DNA from: Rhodobacterales bacterium
GTDB taxonomy: Bacteria; Pseudomonadota; Alphaproteobacteria; Rhodobacterales; Rhodobacteraceae
DNA: 64,000 nucleotides
Direction of reading: 5' to 3'
Assembly (NCBI GenBank): GCA_002748265.1
Contig: PDRY01000012.1
Coordinates: 434,001 to 498,000 of the forward strand
Each line of letters starts with the position of its first letter. Position 1 is the first letter of the stretch. Below, piece after piece: positions 17,106 through 25,810 of the stretch. A program made the position numbers and the translations under genes. The notes under the pieces were generated by a model. It worked only from the letters and a program-made list of their open reading frames with translations. It did no database searches and had not been told where the DNA came from.

Positions 17106-19364
17106 TTAAGCCTTTCTGTGTATGTCCTTAAGGATGGCTGCTGCCACGGCGGCATCTACGGGATAGTCGGGAGCATCTCCGATCAGCTGCGCGCCGTATT
17201 GTTCGAAGCTCCAGTCGTTGATGGCTTCCATCGCGCCAAGGGCAAGGCGCCCATGAGTTTCTGCCTCCTGGGAAAAATCCCCGGGGTTTCCTGATCGAAA
17301 ACCTATTGTTTTCATGAGGATAGAGGAAAGGGCTTCATCGAGCCCCGCCGGGTCACTGGATGCAGCTTGCTTCGAAGGCTGTTCGGGGACCGCGTCATGG
17401 AAAACCGACGCAAGAACTTTGGACACCTGATCGGTATCTGACTGGATTTGAGCAATTCGGATGCTGTCCAGCTTTGGACAGGCTGGGGCACGCGCTGAGG
17501 TGAGGGAACGGCGCGCCAATTCCGGATCAAGTCCGCCTGCGCGATAGACTCTCTCTATCGCGTCAGCCCGTGATGAGGTTGGGCGCTGCTTCACAAAGAC
17601 GTCTAGGATTGACTGCAAGCGTTCATGATCGGTTGTCGAACTTGCCCCTAGGCGACGCCTTAAGAGACGCCACTCGATTGGCACCGCAATGAGCCATTCC
17701 AGTTCGGCGCGGAGTCGCGGGCGTTCTTGATCTGATGGGATGGTTTCCTGATCCGCAATGGTGCGCAGCGCTATCGCGTCTCGCTCACTGATCTGTCCAT
17801 CAGACCGAGCGATGTAAGTCCCCGCTGCCAAACCGAGAATGAAAGAACGAATGTCAGGACAGGCGGGGGCCTGCGGAGCTTCGGGTGGCGTTTCTAGACG
17901 ATACAGCGCGACAGGCTCGTCGCTTCGTGCACCACGCAAAGCGAAACGCGGATCGGGTGCCATGCCAATATTGATCCGAGCCAGTGCCGTTACAGCTTCG
18001 GTGATTTGGCGCTTGTTGAGCTTGTCCGGGGCGGCGCCATTCAAGCGCGTGAAAACGTCGCTGGCCGGAGCAAAACCGCCTTCAACAATGAGGTCCGACG
18101 CCCAAGCTTTCAACGACGCCATAACCGGATTGGGAAACGCCACCCATAGCTCTGGGGGCAGCAAAGCATGAGCCTGGGCAGAGGCACGCCCATCGGGGGA
18201 GCGACCAAGAAAGCGGCTCAACTTGTCCAGATCGTCGGCCACATCGTCTGAGATTTCCTGAGCAATTTCTACGGGCTGGCGCAAGCCAGAGATGTCGGGA
18301 ACAGGCGTTCCCTTGTGTTCAGGCGTCATCGAAACGGAAAATGACCCGGATGCGGACTTGTAGTGCACTTTGAATAGCTTTCGCGGGCGCTTGAGCGTCA
18401 ACCCGTCTGGGAAACGTGCATCGAAGCGAAGCTTGAACAGCGCCTCGAATTCTTCTGCGCAGCGCAGCGCAGGGGTACGCAGGCGGCGTTCTGGGTGGTT
18501 CATGAACCAGATGAACAAGTCTTCGGCCCGCAGAGGGCGCCCGTCAGCAAGTTGAGCACCAAATCTGAATTTCAGGACAGCGGGCAGGTCAGGCAGATCT
18601 GTGAGACCGGGGGAGATCTCTTCGGAGCCATATTTCAACGACACGGCATCGAGGAACCGGGAAAATATGCGCTGGACGACGTGCTTTGCCGGGTAGAGAT
18701 TTTGGAGCCGATTGACTTCGTCAAGGATAATCCCCGCGTCATCGTCCGCCTCGTCGATGAGCAATCTGCGCTCCAGGCCGGAGAAGTAAAGCAGCATGTA
18801 TTTGGGATCGACCGAGATGTCGTTCCGTCCTGTTGCCAGCCAATTCAAATAGGTCGCGCGCGCGCTCGGGGACATCGAAGCGTAGTCCAGCAGCCTATTA
18901 AGGCGTGGTGTCGGGTCCGCTTTTGATGCGACCGGGCTGGTGGGATCAATGGCCTCAGGTATGCGAAGCTCTTGCGACTGGTTCCCCGTGTCCGTTGCAA
19001 GATATGTCATGCCGCCGATCCGAAGCCCGGCCACGCGCACGTTTCTGGTTGGCGGCACCCAAATTTCGGGAGCGCGACTTAGCGTCGCAATCCGCCGAGC
19101 TCCGCGCAGCAGCTTAACACGAAGGCGCGCCGAAGCAGATCTATGCTGAGAGCCGGGCGGTTTTGCCTTCGTCTGTTTCGAGCGGGGCAGATCCGGCTTT
19201 TCACGCAAGCTTAGGATCCGCAGGAGACAGATACATGCGCCCGAGATCAGATACGCTGCGATGGCCTTTGGAGGTGGCCCATCGACCTGTGTTCCCAGCA
19301 TTGCCACAGAGACGCACAGGACAAGCAATGTGATCTTTCGCTGCGCAAATCCAAGCTCGGGCAT
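17106..19364 (-). CDS. sngA: Shango TerB-domain protein SngA
   Basis: A 752-residue protein. The N-terminus has two hydrophobic segments (KITLLVLCVSVAMLGTQ and AYLISGACICLLRIL), so it is probably membrane-anchored. A TerB-N-like region follows (SPSARATYLNWLATGRND and YFSGLERRLL are typical), then a central TerB domain (ILGLAAGTYIARSDGQIS) and a TerB-C-like end. With sngB and sngC it makes a complete Shango operon. A GAAAGGAC ribosome-binding site precedes the start, and a conserved CATCCCGTAG element lies 44 bp upstream. Confidence 0.8.
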   Translation of the reverse strand: MPELGFAQRKITLLVLCVSVAMLGTQVDGPPPKAIAAYLISGACICLLRILSLREKPDLPRSKQTKAKPPGSQHRSASARLRVKLLRGARRIATLSRAPEIWVPPTRNVRVAGLRIGGMTYLATDTGNQSQELRIPEAIDPTSPVASKADPTPRLNRLLDYASMSPSARATYLNWLATGRNDISVDPKYMLLYFSGLERRLLIDEADDDAGIILDEVNRLQNLYPAKHVVQRIFSRFLDAVSLKYGSEEISPGLTDLPDLPAVLKFRFGAQLADGRPLRAEDLFIWFMNHPERRLRTPALRCAEEFEALFKLRFDARFPDGLTLKRPRKLFKVHYKSASGSFSVSMTPEHKGTPVPDISGLRQPVEIAQEISDDVADDLDKLSRFLGRSPDGRASAQAHALLPPELWVAFPNPVMASLKAWASDLIVEGGFAPASDVFTRLNGAAPDKLNKRQITEAVTALARINIGMAPDPRFALRGARSDEPVALYRLETPPEAPQAPACPDIRSFILGLAAGTYIARSDGQISERDAIALRTIADQETIPSDQERPRLRAELEWLIAVPIEWRLLRRRLGASSTTDHERLQSILDVFVKQRPTSSRADAIERVYRAGGLDPELARRSLTSARAPACPKLDSIRIAQIQSDTDQVSKVLASVFHDAVPEQPSKQAASSDPAGLDEALSSILMKTIGFRSGNPGDFSQEAETHGRLALGAMEAINDWSFEQYGAQLIGDAPDYPVDAAVAAAILKDIHRKA

Positions 19365-19407
19365 GGGGTGTCCTTTCTCCTCGACGCAGACCGTCCTGCA
19401 GGGTGGT

Positions 19408-19417
19408 CTACGGGATG
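19408..19417 (-). promoter_or_regulatory. Conserved CATCCCGTAG element upstream of sngA
   Basis: On the minus strand CATCCCGTAG, 44 bp before the sngA start. The extended form GGACCATCCCGTAG is identical to the copy at 27639. It lies in the divergent region between sngA and the first caspase gene. Confidence 0.6.
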
Positions 19418-19487
19418 GTCCGCGCCTAATGTGTGCGCGAGGACATTGCCGTCAGGGACATGCGACAGCGGGGAGAAGGAATTTGTG

Positions 19488-21626
19488 ATGACGAAGCGCG
19501 GTTTTCCGATGTGGGCAATTGGGGTGATTGTCACGATTTTGGCCTGTGTGCCGTTGGCGGTGCATGCGGAAAAATACGCGCTCATCATTGCCAATCAGAG
19601 TTACGAGAATGTCGAGTCGCTAGAAAACACGCGGGCAGACGCACGCGCCTATCGCGATATGTTGGAAAACTTCGGGTATGACACGCGTGAGTTCCATCTG
19701 AATCTTGGTCAAAGCCAGATGCTGGACATGATCGACCGTGTCGCAGAGCGGATCGATTCTGGCGACGAAGTTGTGTTTGTTTATTCCGGCCATGGTTGGA
19801 GCGACGGCGCGGAGAATTTTCTGGTTCCCGTGGATGCGCCCAAATCAGGGCGCGAAAGCTTTTTGGCTGCCCGATCCGTTTCTCTGGAAAATCAGGTTTT
19901 GAGAAGCTTCAAGAGAGCGGGCGCCAGACTGACCGTTGCGATCATCGACGCGTGCCGTAACAATCCCTTCACACCGGCGCGCGGCAGCAAGTCCGTCGGC
20001 ATCGCCCGAGGGCTTGCACTTAGCCCTGGTCCAGAGGGTAGTTTTACCATCTTTTCGGCAGGCCGAGGCGAAGAGGCGCTTGACAGGCTGCCTGATGATA
20101 GTGCCGACACCACGCTCTCTGTGTTCTCACGAGTGTTCATCCCGCTAGTAGAGGCGAAACTGCCGCTGGAAATTGCGATGAGCCGGGCCCAACTGGAAAC
20201 GCGGGATCTGGCGATCAGCTATGGTGGCCATGCCCAGAACCCAGCCTATTCCGATGAAACTCCGGGATTCACCTGCCTCGCCGATAGATGCAGCACTCAG
20301 ATGCCCGTCGCAGACGCGGTCGGGGGGACCTGCGACCAACTTCATGCAGCGGCGGAGCGCGCTGACAGGTGCTACGCATGGGAGGCTTTTGTCGATCAAT
20401 GTCCGGCCCATCCGTTATTTCCTGCCGGACGGCGCTATGTCCGTAAGCATTGTGAGGAAGATGTGCCTCTGATTGTGGGGGAAGAAGAAGACCCGATGTA
20501 TCTCGTTCCAGTGTTAGAGACCTACAGCTCATCTGAACGGCCTGCTGCGGAAGGCCTTTGCCAGAGGGAAACGGGAGCAGATGCGATCAGCGCCTGTTTG
20601 TCGTTGGGCTCTATGTACGAGTCCGATCAGGGATTGGTTCGCCAGGACTTTGAGGAGGCTGTAAAATTCTATGAACGCGCCTGTGACATCGGAATTGCAT
20701 CGGCTAGCCTTGACGGTTTGTATGGCTGCGACAGGGCTGGGTATCTGTTGCGAACTAAGATCAAGTCTGACGAACGAACGTTCGCGGTTTTGGCTCACGG
20801 GTGTCTTTATCGGACCGATAATGTGGACCGAGGTCAAGCCTGCAATGGTGCCGGTCTCGCAGCTGATCGCTCAGGTGACGCCTTTAATGTTTCTGCTGAC
20901 AGCATCGCAAAGCTATTTGTCGAAGCCTGTGAGGCGGGCTACCCTTATGGATGTGGAAATGTTACATCTGTCTACCCCCTGCCAGAGAGGGCTGATTTTT
21001 CATTCGCGCGGGTCGAAGGCCTTTTGCGGGATGGCTGCTATGGAGTTAACTTCTCCAAAAACACATTGCGAGATATTGGAGTGCAGTACAGCTGTAAGGA
21101 GCTGGGGCAATTCCTCATCTCATTCGGGCCGGACACAACTAAGAACCTCGAGGAGGCATTTGCGGCTTTTGATCGTTCATGCCTCAACGGACCAGATCGG
21201 GGTGAAAGTTGTGAACAAGCTGCGAACTATGCCGCTTCGATGATTGAACCGGCACCGCCGCATCCGTTCGAAGTGGAAAAGCTCTTGAATATGGCGTGCT
21301 CGCTTGACCGGACTGACGCCTGTTTGCGGTATCTTGATGAAAGGGACCGTGAGTATCGAGATGATATAGATCTTATCGAAGAGCCGGTTTTGGTGTTCGA
21401 TGACTACTCTGCCCCCGAATGGATGACATATCGCAAGATTATCGAGCGCTTGCTTGATCGCCAGTCGCTTGTATTTGCGCGCGGCTTACCAAATGCGGCG
21501 CGGTTTCGACTCGCAAATACTCAGGATGTTCTAAAGAGCAGGGGCCTCTATTCGGGCGCCATCGACGGTATCTGGGGGCCTGGCACGAAACGGGCTGTCG
21601 AGGCGGCCTGTGGATGCCGGATCTGA
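19488..21626 (+). CDS. Secreted caspase (C14) with Sel1-like repeats and peptidoglycan-binding domain
   Basis: A 712-residue protein from the ATG at 19488, which has GGGAGAAGGA before it; the longer ORF from 19368 lacks a signal. The order is signal peptide (1-27), caspase domain, Cys-rich Sel1-like repeats (about 340-590, e.g. FEEAVKFYERACDIG), and a peptidoglycan-binding fold at the end (LKSRGLYSGAIDGIWGPGTK). Catalytic residues are His102 in YSGHGW and Cys156 in IIDACRNN. Predicted periplasmic protease. Divergent from sngA. Its Sel1-PG-binding layout is shared with the 33541 gene and the 36507 pseudogene. Confidence 0.85.
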   Translation: MTKRGFPMWAIGVIVTILACVPLAVHAEKYALIIANQSYENVESLENTRADARAYRDMLENFGYDTREFHLNLGQSQMLDMIDRVAERIDSGDEVVFVYSGHGWSDGAENFLVPVDAPKSGRESFLAARSVSLENQVLRSFKRAGARLTVAIIDACRNNPFTPARGSKSVGIARGLALSPGPEGSFTIFSAGRGEEALDRLPDDSADTTLSVFSRVFIPLVEAKLPLEIAMSRAQLETRDLAISYGGHAQNPAYSDETPGFTCLADRCSTQMPVADAVGGTCDQLHAAAERADRCYAWEAFVDQCPAHPLFPAGRRYVRKHCEEDVPLIVGEEEDPMYLVPVLETYSSSERPAAEGLCQRETGADAISACLSLGSMYESDQGLVRQDFEEAVKFYERACDIGIASASLDGLYGCDRAGYLLRTKIKSDERTFAVLAHGCLYRTDNVDRGQACNGAGLAADRSGDAFNVSADSIAKLFVEACEAGYPYGCGNVTSVYPLPERADFSFARVEGLLRDGCYGVNFSKNTLRDIGVQYSCKELGQFLISFGPDTTKNLEEAFAAFDRSCLNGPDRGESCEQAANYAASMIEPAPPHPFEVEKLLNMACSLDRTDACLRYLDERDREYRDDIDLIEEPVLVFDDYSAPEWMTYRKIIERLLDRQSLVFARGLPNAARFRLANTQDVLKSRGLYSGAIDGIWGPGTKRAVEAACGCRI

Positions 21627-21641
21627 CGTGACCACATAAAA

Positions 21642-21669
21642 AAGCCGCCCTCACGAGGTAGGGCGGCTT
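21642..21669 (-). terminator. Terminator of the DUF4384/caspase operon
   Basis: AAGCCGCCCT and AGGGCGGCTT form a 10-bp stem with an 8-base loop. Read on the minus strand it is followed by a run of T, so it ends the operon whose last gene stops at 21690. It may also serve the plus-strand caspase gene ending at 21626. Confidence 0.8.
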
Positions 21670-21689
21670 CGATTTCGGTTTCTACGCGA

Positions 21690-22577
21690 TCACCAGACGC
21701 CGAGCAGGGACATCACGCGCGTGGTCAGATAGCCCGTCGGAGCCAGTCCGCCTGCGCCCTGCCACTTGGTCAGGGCCCGGCGGGTGTTGGGGCCAAAGAT
21801 CCCGTCCACTGCCCCTGCGCTGAACCCCCGGCTGTTGAGAGCCAGCTGCACAGCGCGTCTTTCCGCGTGCGTCAGGCCGAGGTTGCGTTCCACATCCACG
21901 GCCGTCCGGACCGGAGTTGCTTCGGCGTTGCGCGCCTCGCGGATGTTGAGCAAGAGATTGTAGCTAGACCAGTCACGCTGGTTTGCCAGCACGACTTCAA
22001 TATCCTTGGACAGCTCTTGTGCCGAGACAGTGGCGGATTTGAACGGTCCGGCCGGAGTAAAGACCGTGTTGGCGAAGATCGGATCCGGCGTATCGGTGAC
22101 GATCACCTTGACCAGCTCGATGCCCTCCGGGCCTGATGCTCTCAGGTTGTAGTCAGCACCTTCGCCGGGCACACGGACCAGCTCACCGGCCTTGATCTGA
22201 TTGCCGTTTGAGTGGGCATTGGGATAGATCTGGTGGACCTGGCCGCTTGTCCCCACGTCCAGCAGCCAGAGGTACCCATCTTGGGTTGCCCGAATGCTGA
22301 GATCAACCAGCTCGCCCGGCGCGTAGGTGTTGTTCTCCCGGCTTGTCCAGGCTGCCACGCGGAGCCCTGTTTCAGAAGGTGCAGCGGTCTGGACCCCGAG
22401 GGCGGTCGCCGGAAGAACAGTCGCCACAGCCACCTGTTCAGGGATCAGATCGCGGGTGATACCGGCCATGGCCGGAGCGGTGGCCTGAGGGGTTTCTTGC
22501 GCCGCCCCCATCATGGGGGCGGCGACGGCGAAGGTGGCCGTGGCCAAGATCGCAAAGTGTGTCATCGAAATTTTCAT
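21690..22577 (-). CDS. Secreted DUF4384 protein with peptidoglycan-binding domain
   Basis: A 295-residue protein with signal peptide MKISMTHFAILATATFAVAA. Residues about 70-165 form a DUF4384 domain (TQDGYLWLLDVGTSGQVHQI, then YPNAHSNGNQIKAGE). The C-terminus is a peptidoglycan-binding domain (LALNSRGFSAGAVDGIFGPN). No protease motif. Last gene of an operon with a caspase and another DUF4384 protein. Likely a wall-associated partner of the secreted caspases. Confidence 0.8.
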   Translation of the reverse strand: MKISMTHFAILATATFAVAAPMMGAAQETPQATAPAMAGITRDLIPEQVAVATVLPATALGVQTAAPSETGLRVAAWTSRENNTYAPGELVDLSIRATQDGYLWLLDVGTSGQVHQIYPNAHSNGNQIKAGELVRVPGEGADYNLRASGPEGIELVKVIVTDTPDPIFANTVFTPAGPFKSATVSAQELSKDIEVVLANQRDWSSYNLLLNIREARNAEATPVRTAVDVERNLGLTHAERRAVQLALNSRGFSAGAVDGIFGPNTRRALTKWQGAGGLAPTGYLTTRVMSLLGVW

Positions 22578-22602
22578 CGTTCTGTTCCTTTCAGTTTAAG
22601 AG

Positions 22603-24012
22603 TTACTTGCCGAAACGGATGTTGTTCAGCAGGCGGGTGTCGCCGGCGAGGGCAGGGTCCATGCGGCCTTGGCTCGCTTCGCGGGTCAGGCGATCGGTCT
22701 TGTCGAACAAATCCGCGAAGCTGTCGCCGGGCTGCATCTGGCCAAGGGCTGCGACCAGCTGCATGGTGAAGATGCCGCCGCCGGCCACCTCGAGCGCGTA
22801 CTGATCTTCCTGCACCGCAGCGAACGCCGTCCCTTTGATGCCGTTCAGACCGCCGCTATCGAGACCGCCGCCGATGTCAGAGCCTTGCAGCTCTTCGTCG
22901 ATCAGGCTTTTGGCCATCGGTTGCACCGCGTCGATCGCGATCGAGCTGAGCGCCTTTTGCTTGGCCCCGATGACGGAGAAGTTGAGCGCTTTCGACAGAC
23001 CGCCAGAATGGCACGCATCCATGATGGAGATGACGTTATCGGTCGGCAGCGCCGCGACGAGTTTGGACCACTCATCATCCCGGATGACGTTGGACACGCG
23101 CAGCCCACTCACTTCGGCATCCATGGGGATGAACACTTCATCGAGCAAGTCTGCTTCGTCGCCATCGTCGTCGGTGACCACACTCCCATGCCCGCTATAG
23201 TACAGCATGACCTGATCGCCGGGCTTTGCATTGTCGCGGAGCCAAGCCATCCCATCGTAGAAGTCCTTGCGATAGGTCTCCTCGCTCAGGCGGACATTGG
23301 AGGCAGGGACGTCAAAGGCCGTTTGCATCGCACGGGTGAAGTTGCGCGCATCGTCATCCGTATGGGCCAGGCCAGCGACGTTCGCGCCCATGGCAAAAAT
23401 CCAGACATTGCCGCCATCAATCCCTTCGACGGACGGGACGTTCCCCGACGTGACCGCCGACTGGTTCGGGCGGACCGATGCATTCGGGTCAACGATCTCA
23501 TAGCTGACGGTGACCGTTTCCCAATTGGAAGACGCTTCAACATGGAGATCCTTGCCCAGAGCGCGACGCATCTCGCGGTTCAGCTTAGGAAGGCTGTCGG
23601 CGGATTTGGGCTGCTGCTCCAAATGACGGGTCCAGATGAGCATCGAAGTTTCGATGCCGCCGGGACCGGTCACCCGATACTGGTAGGGCGCGCCATCGGG
23701 CCCTGCGCAGGTCTCGGTATAAGCTTCCACCCAGATCGGGTCCGTGGACGCCGTGTAGGGGAAGATGCGGTGCACAGAGCCGCTGGTGCCGAAGTTGTAC
23801 ATAGAGACGTAGCCGGACTTCGAGCTTTCGAAGCAGAAGGACATGGTGTCTCCAACCTCGACGACGCTGTCGGATGCCCGCAGAACGATCTGAACATCGG
23901 GGTTGTTGTTGGCCGGAAGGACGTCGACCACAAGATCGCGGGTCTGCGCCTCGGCGGTGGCGGTGATCATGGACGCCGCGATTGCAGCAGCGGAAAAGAT
24001 AGAGGTTTTCAT
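22603..24012 (-). CDS. Secreted DUF4384-caspase protein
   Basis: A 469-residue protein; the ATG at 24012 has GAAGGGA upstream and is preferred over a TTG 6 codons earlier. The order is signal peptide (1-22), DUF4384 domain (about 45-130: SGYVSMYNFGTSGSVHRIFP), then a caspase domain. His275 lies in YYSGHGS and Cys334 in IMDACHSGG. The acidic stretch DDDGDEADLLDE after the His resembles metacaspase-type prokaryotic caspases. It starts 4 bp after the stop of the upstream DUF4384 gene. Confidence 0.85.
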   Translation of the reverse strand: MKTSIFSAAAIAASMITATAEAQTRDLVVDVLPANNNPDVQIVLRASDSVVEVGDTMSFCFESSKSGYVSMYNFGTSGSVHRIFPYTASTDPIWVEAYTETCAGPDGAPYQYRVTGPGGIETSMLIWTRHLEQQPKSADSLPKLNREMRRALGKDLHVEASSNWETVTVSYEIVDPNASVRPNQSAVTSGNVPSVEGIDGGNVWIFAMGANVAGLAHTDDDARNFTRAMQTAFDVPASNVRLSEETYRKDFYDGMAWLRDNAKPGDQVMLYYSGHGSVVTDDDGDEADLLDEVFIPMDAEVSGLRVSNVIRDDEWSKLVAALPTDNVISIMDACHSGGLSKALNFSVIGAKQKALSSIAIDAVQPMAKSLIDEELQGSDIGGGLDSGGLNGIKGTAFAAVQEDQYALEVAGGGIFTMQLVAALGQMQPGDSFADLFDKTDRLTREASQGRMDPALAGDTRLLNNIRFGK

Positions 24013-24016
24013 TAGA

Positions 24017-25081
24017 TTAGTTCCCTTCAAAAGTTACGTTGACGCGGGCTTCGGCGGCGTAGCTGTCTGGCAAGGCAAAGAACGCCTGGCCGTCGAGATC
24101 GCTGAAAACCATTGGAGAGGTTGTCGGGATCACGCGGATTGGTTCACCGCGGAAACCCATGGCTTGGGCGTCTTCTTTGGAGATCGAAGACGGCACGCGG
24201 GTGATGATCGCGCGCAGGTCGAGCGCCTGGCTGTCCTCGGTCAGAGTGAAAGGACCGACCGCATAGATCTGGTCTTCGACCACGAAGTTCTCGACATGGC
24301 TGTCATTCGGGCGCAGACGCTCGATGAACCCCTCGTCGGTCTTCTGGAACAGCGAGAAGTAACCGTCCCGCGTCGCCGTGTAGTAGAGCTGCACCTGCGC
24401 GCCGGGTTTGATTTCGCCGCTCTCATCGAGAGACTCGACCCACATCCGCAGATCGTATTCCGGTACAGGCTCAGGCTTCAGTTCCAGCGCCGTCAGCAGG
24501 AAGTCACGGACAGGCTCTTCGAGGATGTCGATCTCATCAGGAGCAACCTTAATGCTGCGCTCCGCGATGATTTCAGCCTCGTCGTCGGTGTTGCCCTGGC
24601 TAACCATGTTCAGCAGCTTCAGCTGAACTTCGACCAGACCAGCGCCGTTACCCAAAAGACCTGCTTCGGTCAGGCTGTCCGGGATATGGACGGCCAGACG
24701 GTAAGCGCTACGCACTGCGCCGGGGTCCGCAGGGGTTTCTGCGTGGCTCGGCATGTCTTCGGGCGACAGCACCGGCTGCGCACGATTTACCAAAGCCAGC
24801 CCCGGCACACTCCGCGTCGAACGGGACAGCACAGTCAGAATCTGCTGCTTGAGTTCTGCAGTCACCTCTGCATCGCTGTCGCCGTCTTCCGGCGCCGCCT
24901 CATCGAGGCCTCCGCCAGTCAGCACAAGCTCCATAGCTTGCGTGGCCTGTTGGGTTTCATTCGCGTCTGTGGTTTCGACGGCGATGCCTTCGGCGGGGAT
25001 GAGTTCCGCTTGAGCCGGAGCGACCAGCGCCGCAATGGCCAGAGCAGAGCAGAGCCCCGTGTTGATGATGAAGGTTTTCAT
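24017..25081 (-). CDS. Secreted DUF4384-containing protein
   Basis: A 354-residue protein from MKTFIINTGLCSALAIAALV, preceded by AAAGGAGA. After the signal peptide is an acidic, low-complexity stretch (GLDEAAPEDGDSDAEV), then a helical middle part, then a C-terminal DUF4384-like domain (ATRDGYFSLFQKTDEGFIER). No catalytic motif seen. First gene of a three-gene unit with the caspase at 22603 and the DUF4384 protein at 21690. A CGTCCCGTAG element lies 37 bp upstream. Confidence 0.72.
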   Translation of the reverse strand: MKTFIINTGLCSALAIAALVAPAQAELIPAEGIAVETTDANETQQATQAMELVLTGGGLDEAAPEDGDSDAEVTAELKQQILTVLSRSTRSVPGLALVNRAQPVLSPEDMPSHAETPADPGAVRSAYRLAVHIPDSLTEAGLLGNGAGLVEVQLKLLNMVSQGNTDDEAEIIAERSIKVAPDEIDILEEPVRDFLLTALELKPEPVPEYDLRMWVESLDESGEIKPGAQVQLYYTATRDGYFSLFQKTDEGFIERLRPNDSHVENFVVEDQIYAVGPFTLTEDSQALDLRAIITRVPSSISKEDAQAMGFRGEPIRVIPTTSPMVFSDLDGQAFFALPDSYAAEARVNVTFEGN

Positions 25082-25117
25082 TGGCGTCCATCTCCTTTGC
25101 TTGTGGAACACTGATAG

Positions 25118-25127
25118 CTACGGGACG
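25118..25127 (-). promoter_or_regulatory. CGTCCCGTAG element (one mismatch) upstream of the 25081 operon
   Basis: CGTCCCGTAG on the minus strand, 37 bp before the start, nine of ten bases identical to the other four copies. GGAAC lies about 16 bases upstream of its CGTAG, a spacing seen in ECF sigma promoters, but the other copies do not share that GGAAC. Confidence 0.5.
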
Positions 25128-25213
25128 GTTTGATCCGCGTTCCGCACAGCCGGAGTGTTTTTTCAGGAGATAAACGAGATTTTTTCTCTTAAGCTATTGT
25201 TTCAAAATAAACT

Positions 25214-25810
25214 CTACTCTAAGAAAAGTTCGACAATGCACAGGGCTAGGGCATCGCGTTCTGCATTTTCGGGCGGTGCGATCAGGTCTTGAGCGGGTGC
25301 GAACTGCACGGATCCACTGATCCCCTTACGAGGTGCCTGATACTTATCCAGCTCGATCTCATGCAAATCTAAGGGGAGCTGAGTGAGGTCAACCAAGGCC
25401 CCGCCTTCAATTGTCATGCGCGCACTCTCAAGGCTGGCTAAGCCGGAAGGGGCTGTCACAAGAAGCAGAAGCGCCTGACCATATTTCATGTGGGGTGCGA
25501 ACCAACCTGCGTCCACGTCGAGCATGTCGGTCTGACGGTGCCGTTCGATCAGGAATGCATAATGTGCTTTTGAAGAGGCACGGTGCGACAGCATGATTGC
25601 CGGAGACGAAGACAAGGTAACCTTATTGACACCTCCGGCAGATAAGATGTGCAGTTTCTGTTCTTGCTCGTCATATCTTTCGATGAGCTGCCATGGGCAC
25701 GAGGGGTCGGACAGATCCGCTAGGGCTGGTGGCGCAATGGCTCCGACCAGCAGGGCAAGCGTGGTAATGAGACCGTTGCGGGACATTGTGGAGGCTACTC
25801 TTCGGTGCAT
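25214..25810 (-). CDS. Small secreted protein, unknown function
   Basis: A 198-residue protein (or 190 from an internal Met at 25786) with signal peptide NGLITTLALLVGAIAPPALA. The mature part begins with a Cys-containing segment (PSCPWQLIERYDE) and ends with another Cys (LCIVELFLE). It overlaps the end of the Lon-like gene, so it belongs to that operon. Not recognised. Being secreted and coupled to a membrane-anchored protease-like protein, it could be its substrate, inhibitor or sensor; that is inference. Confidence 0.6.
   Translation of the reverse strand: MHRRVASTMSRNGLITTLALLVGAIAPPALADLSDPSCPWQLIERYDEQEQKLHILSAGGVNKVTLSSSPAIMLSHRASSKAHYAFLIERHRQTDMLDVDAGWFAPHMKYGQALLLLVTAPSGLASLESARMTIEGGALVDLTQLPLDLHEIELDKYQAPRKGISGSVQFAPAQDLIAPPENAERDALALCIVELFLE

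Noticed and set aside
17156-17165. Sixth copy of the CATCCCGTAG element upstream of sngB
   Set aside because: Nine of ten bases match, but it lies inside the sngA coding sequence, where it encodes conserved-looking residues, and sngB is coupled to sngA; treated as chance.
25100-25135. ECF sigma promoter (GGAAC plus CGTAG) as explanation of the shared element
   Set aside because: Only this copy has GGAAC at the right distance; the four perfect copies do not.
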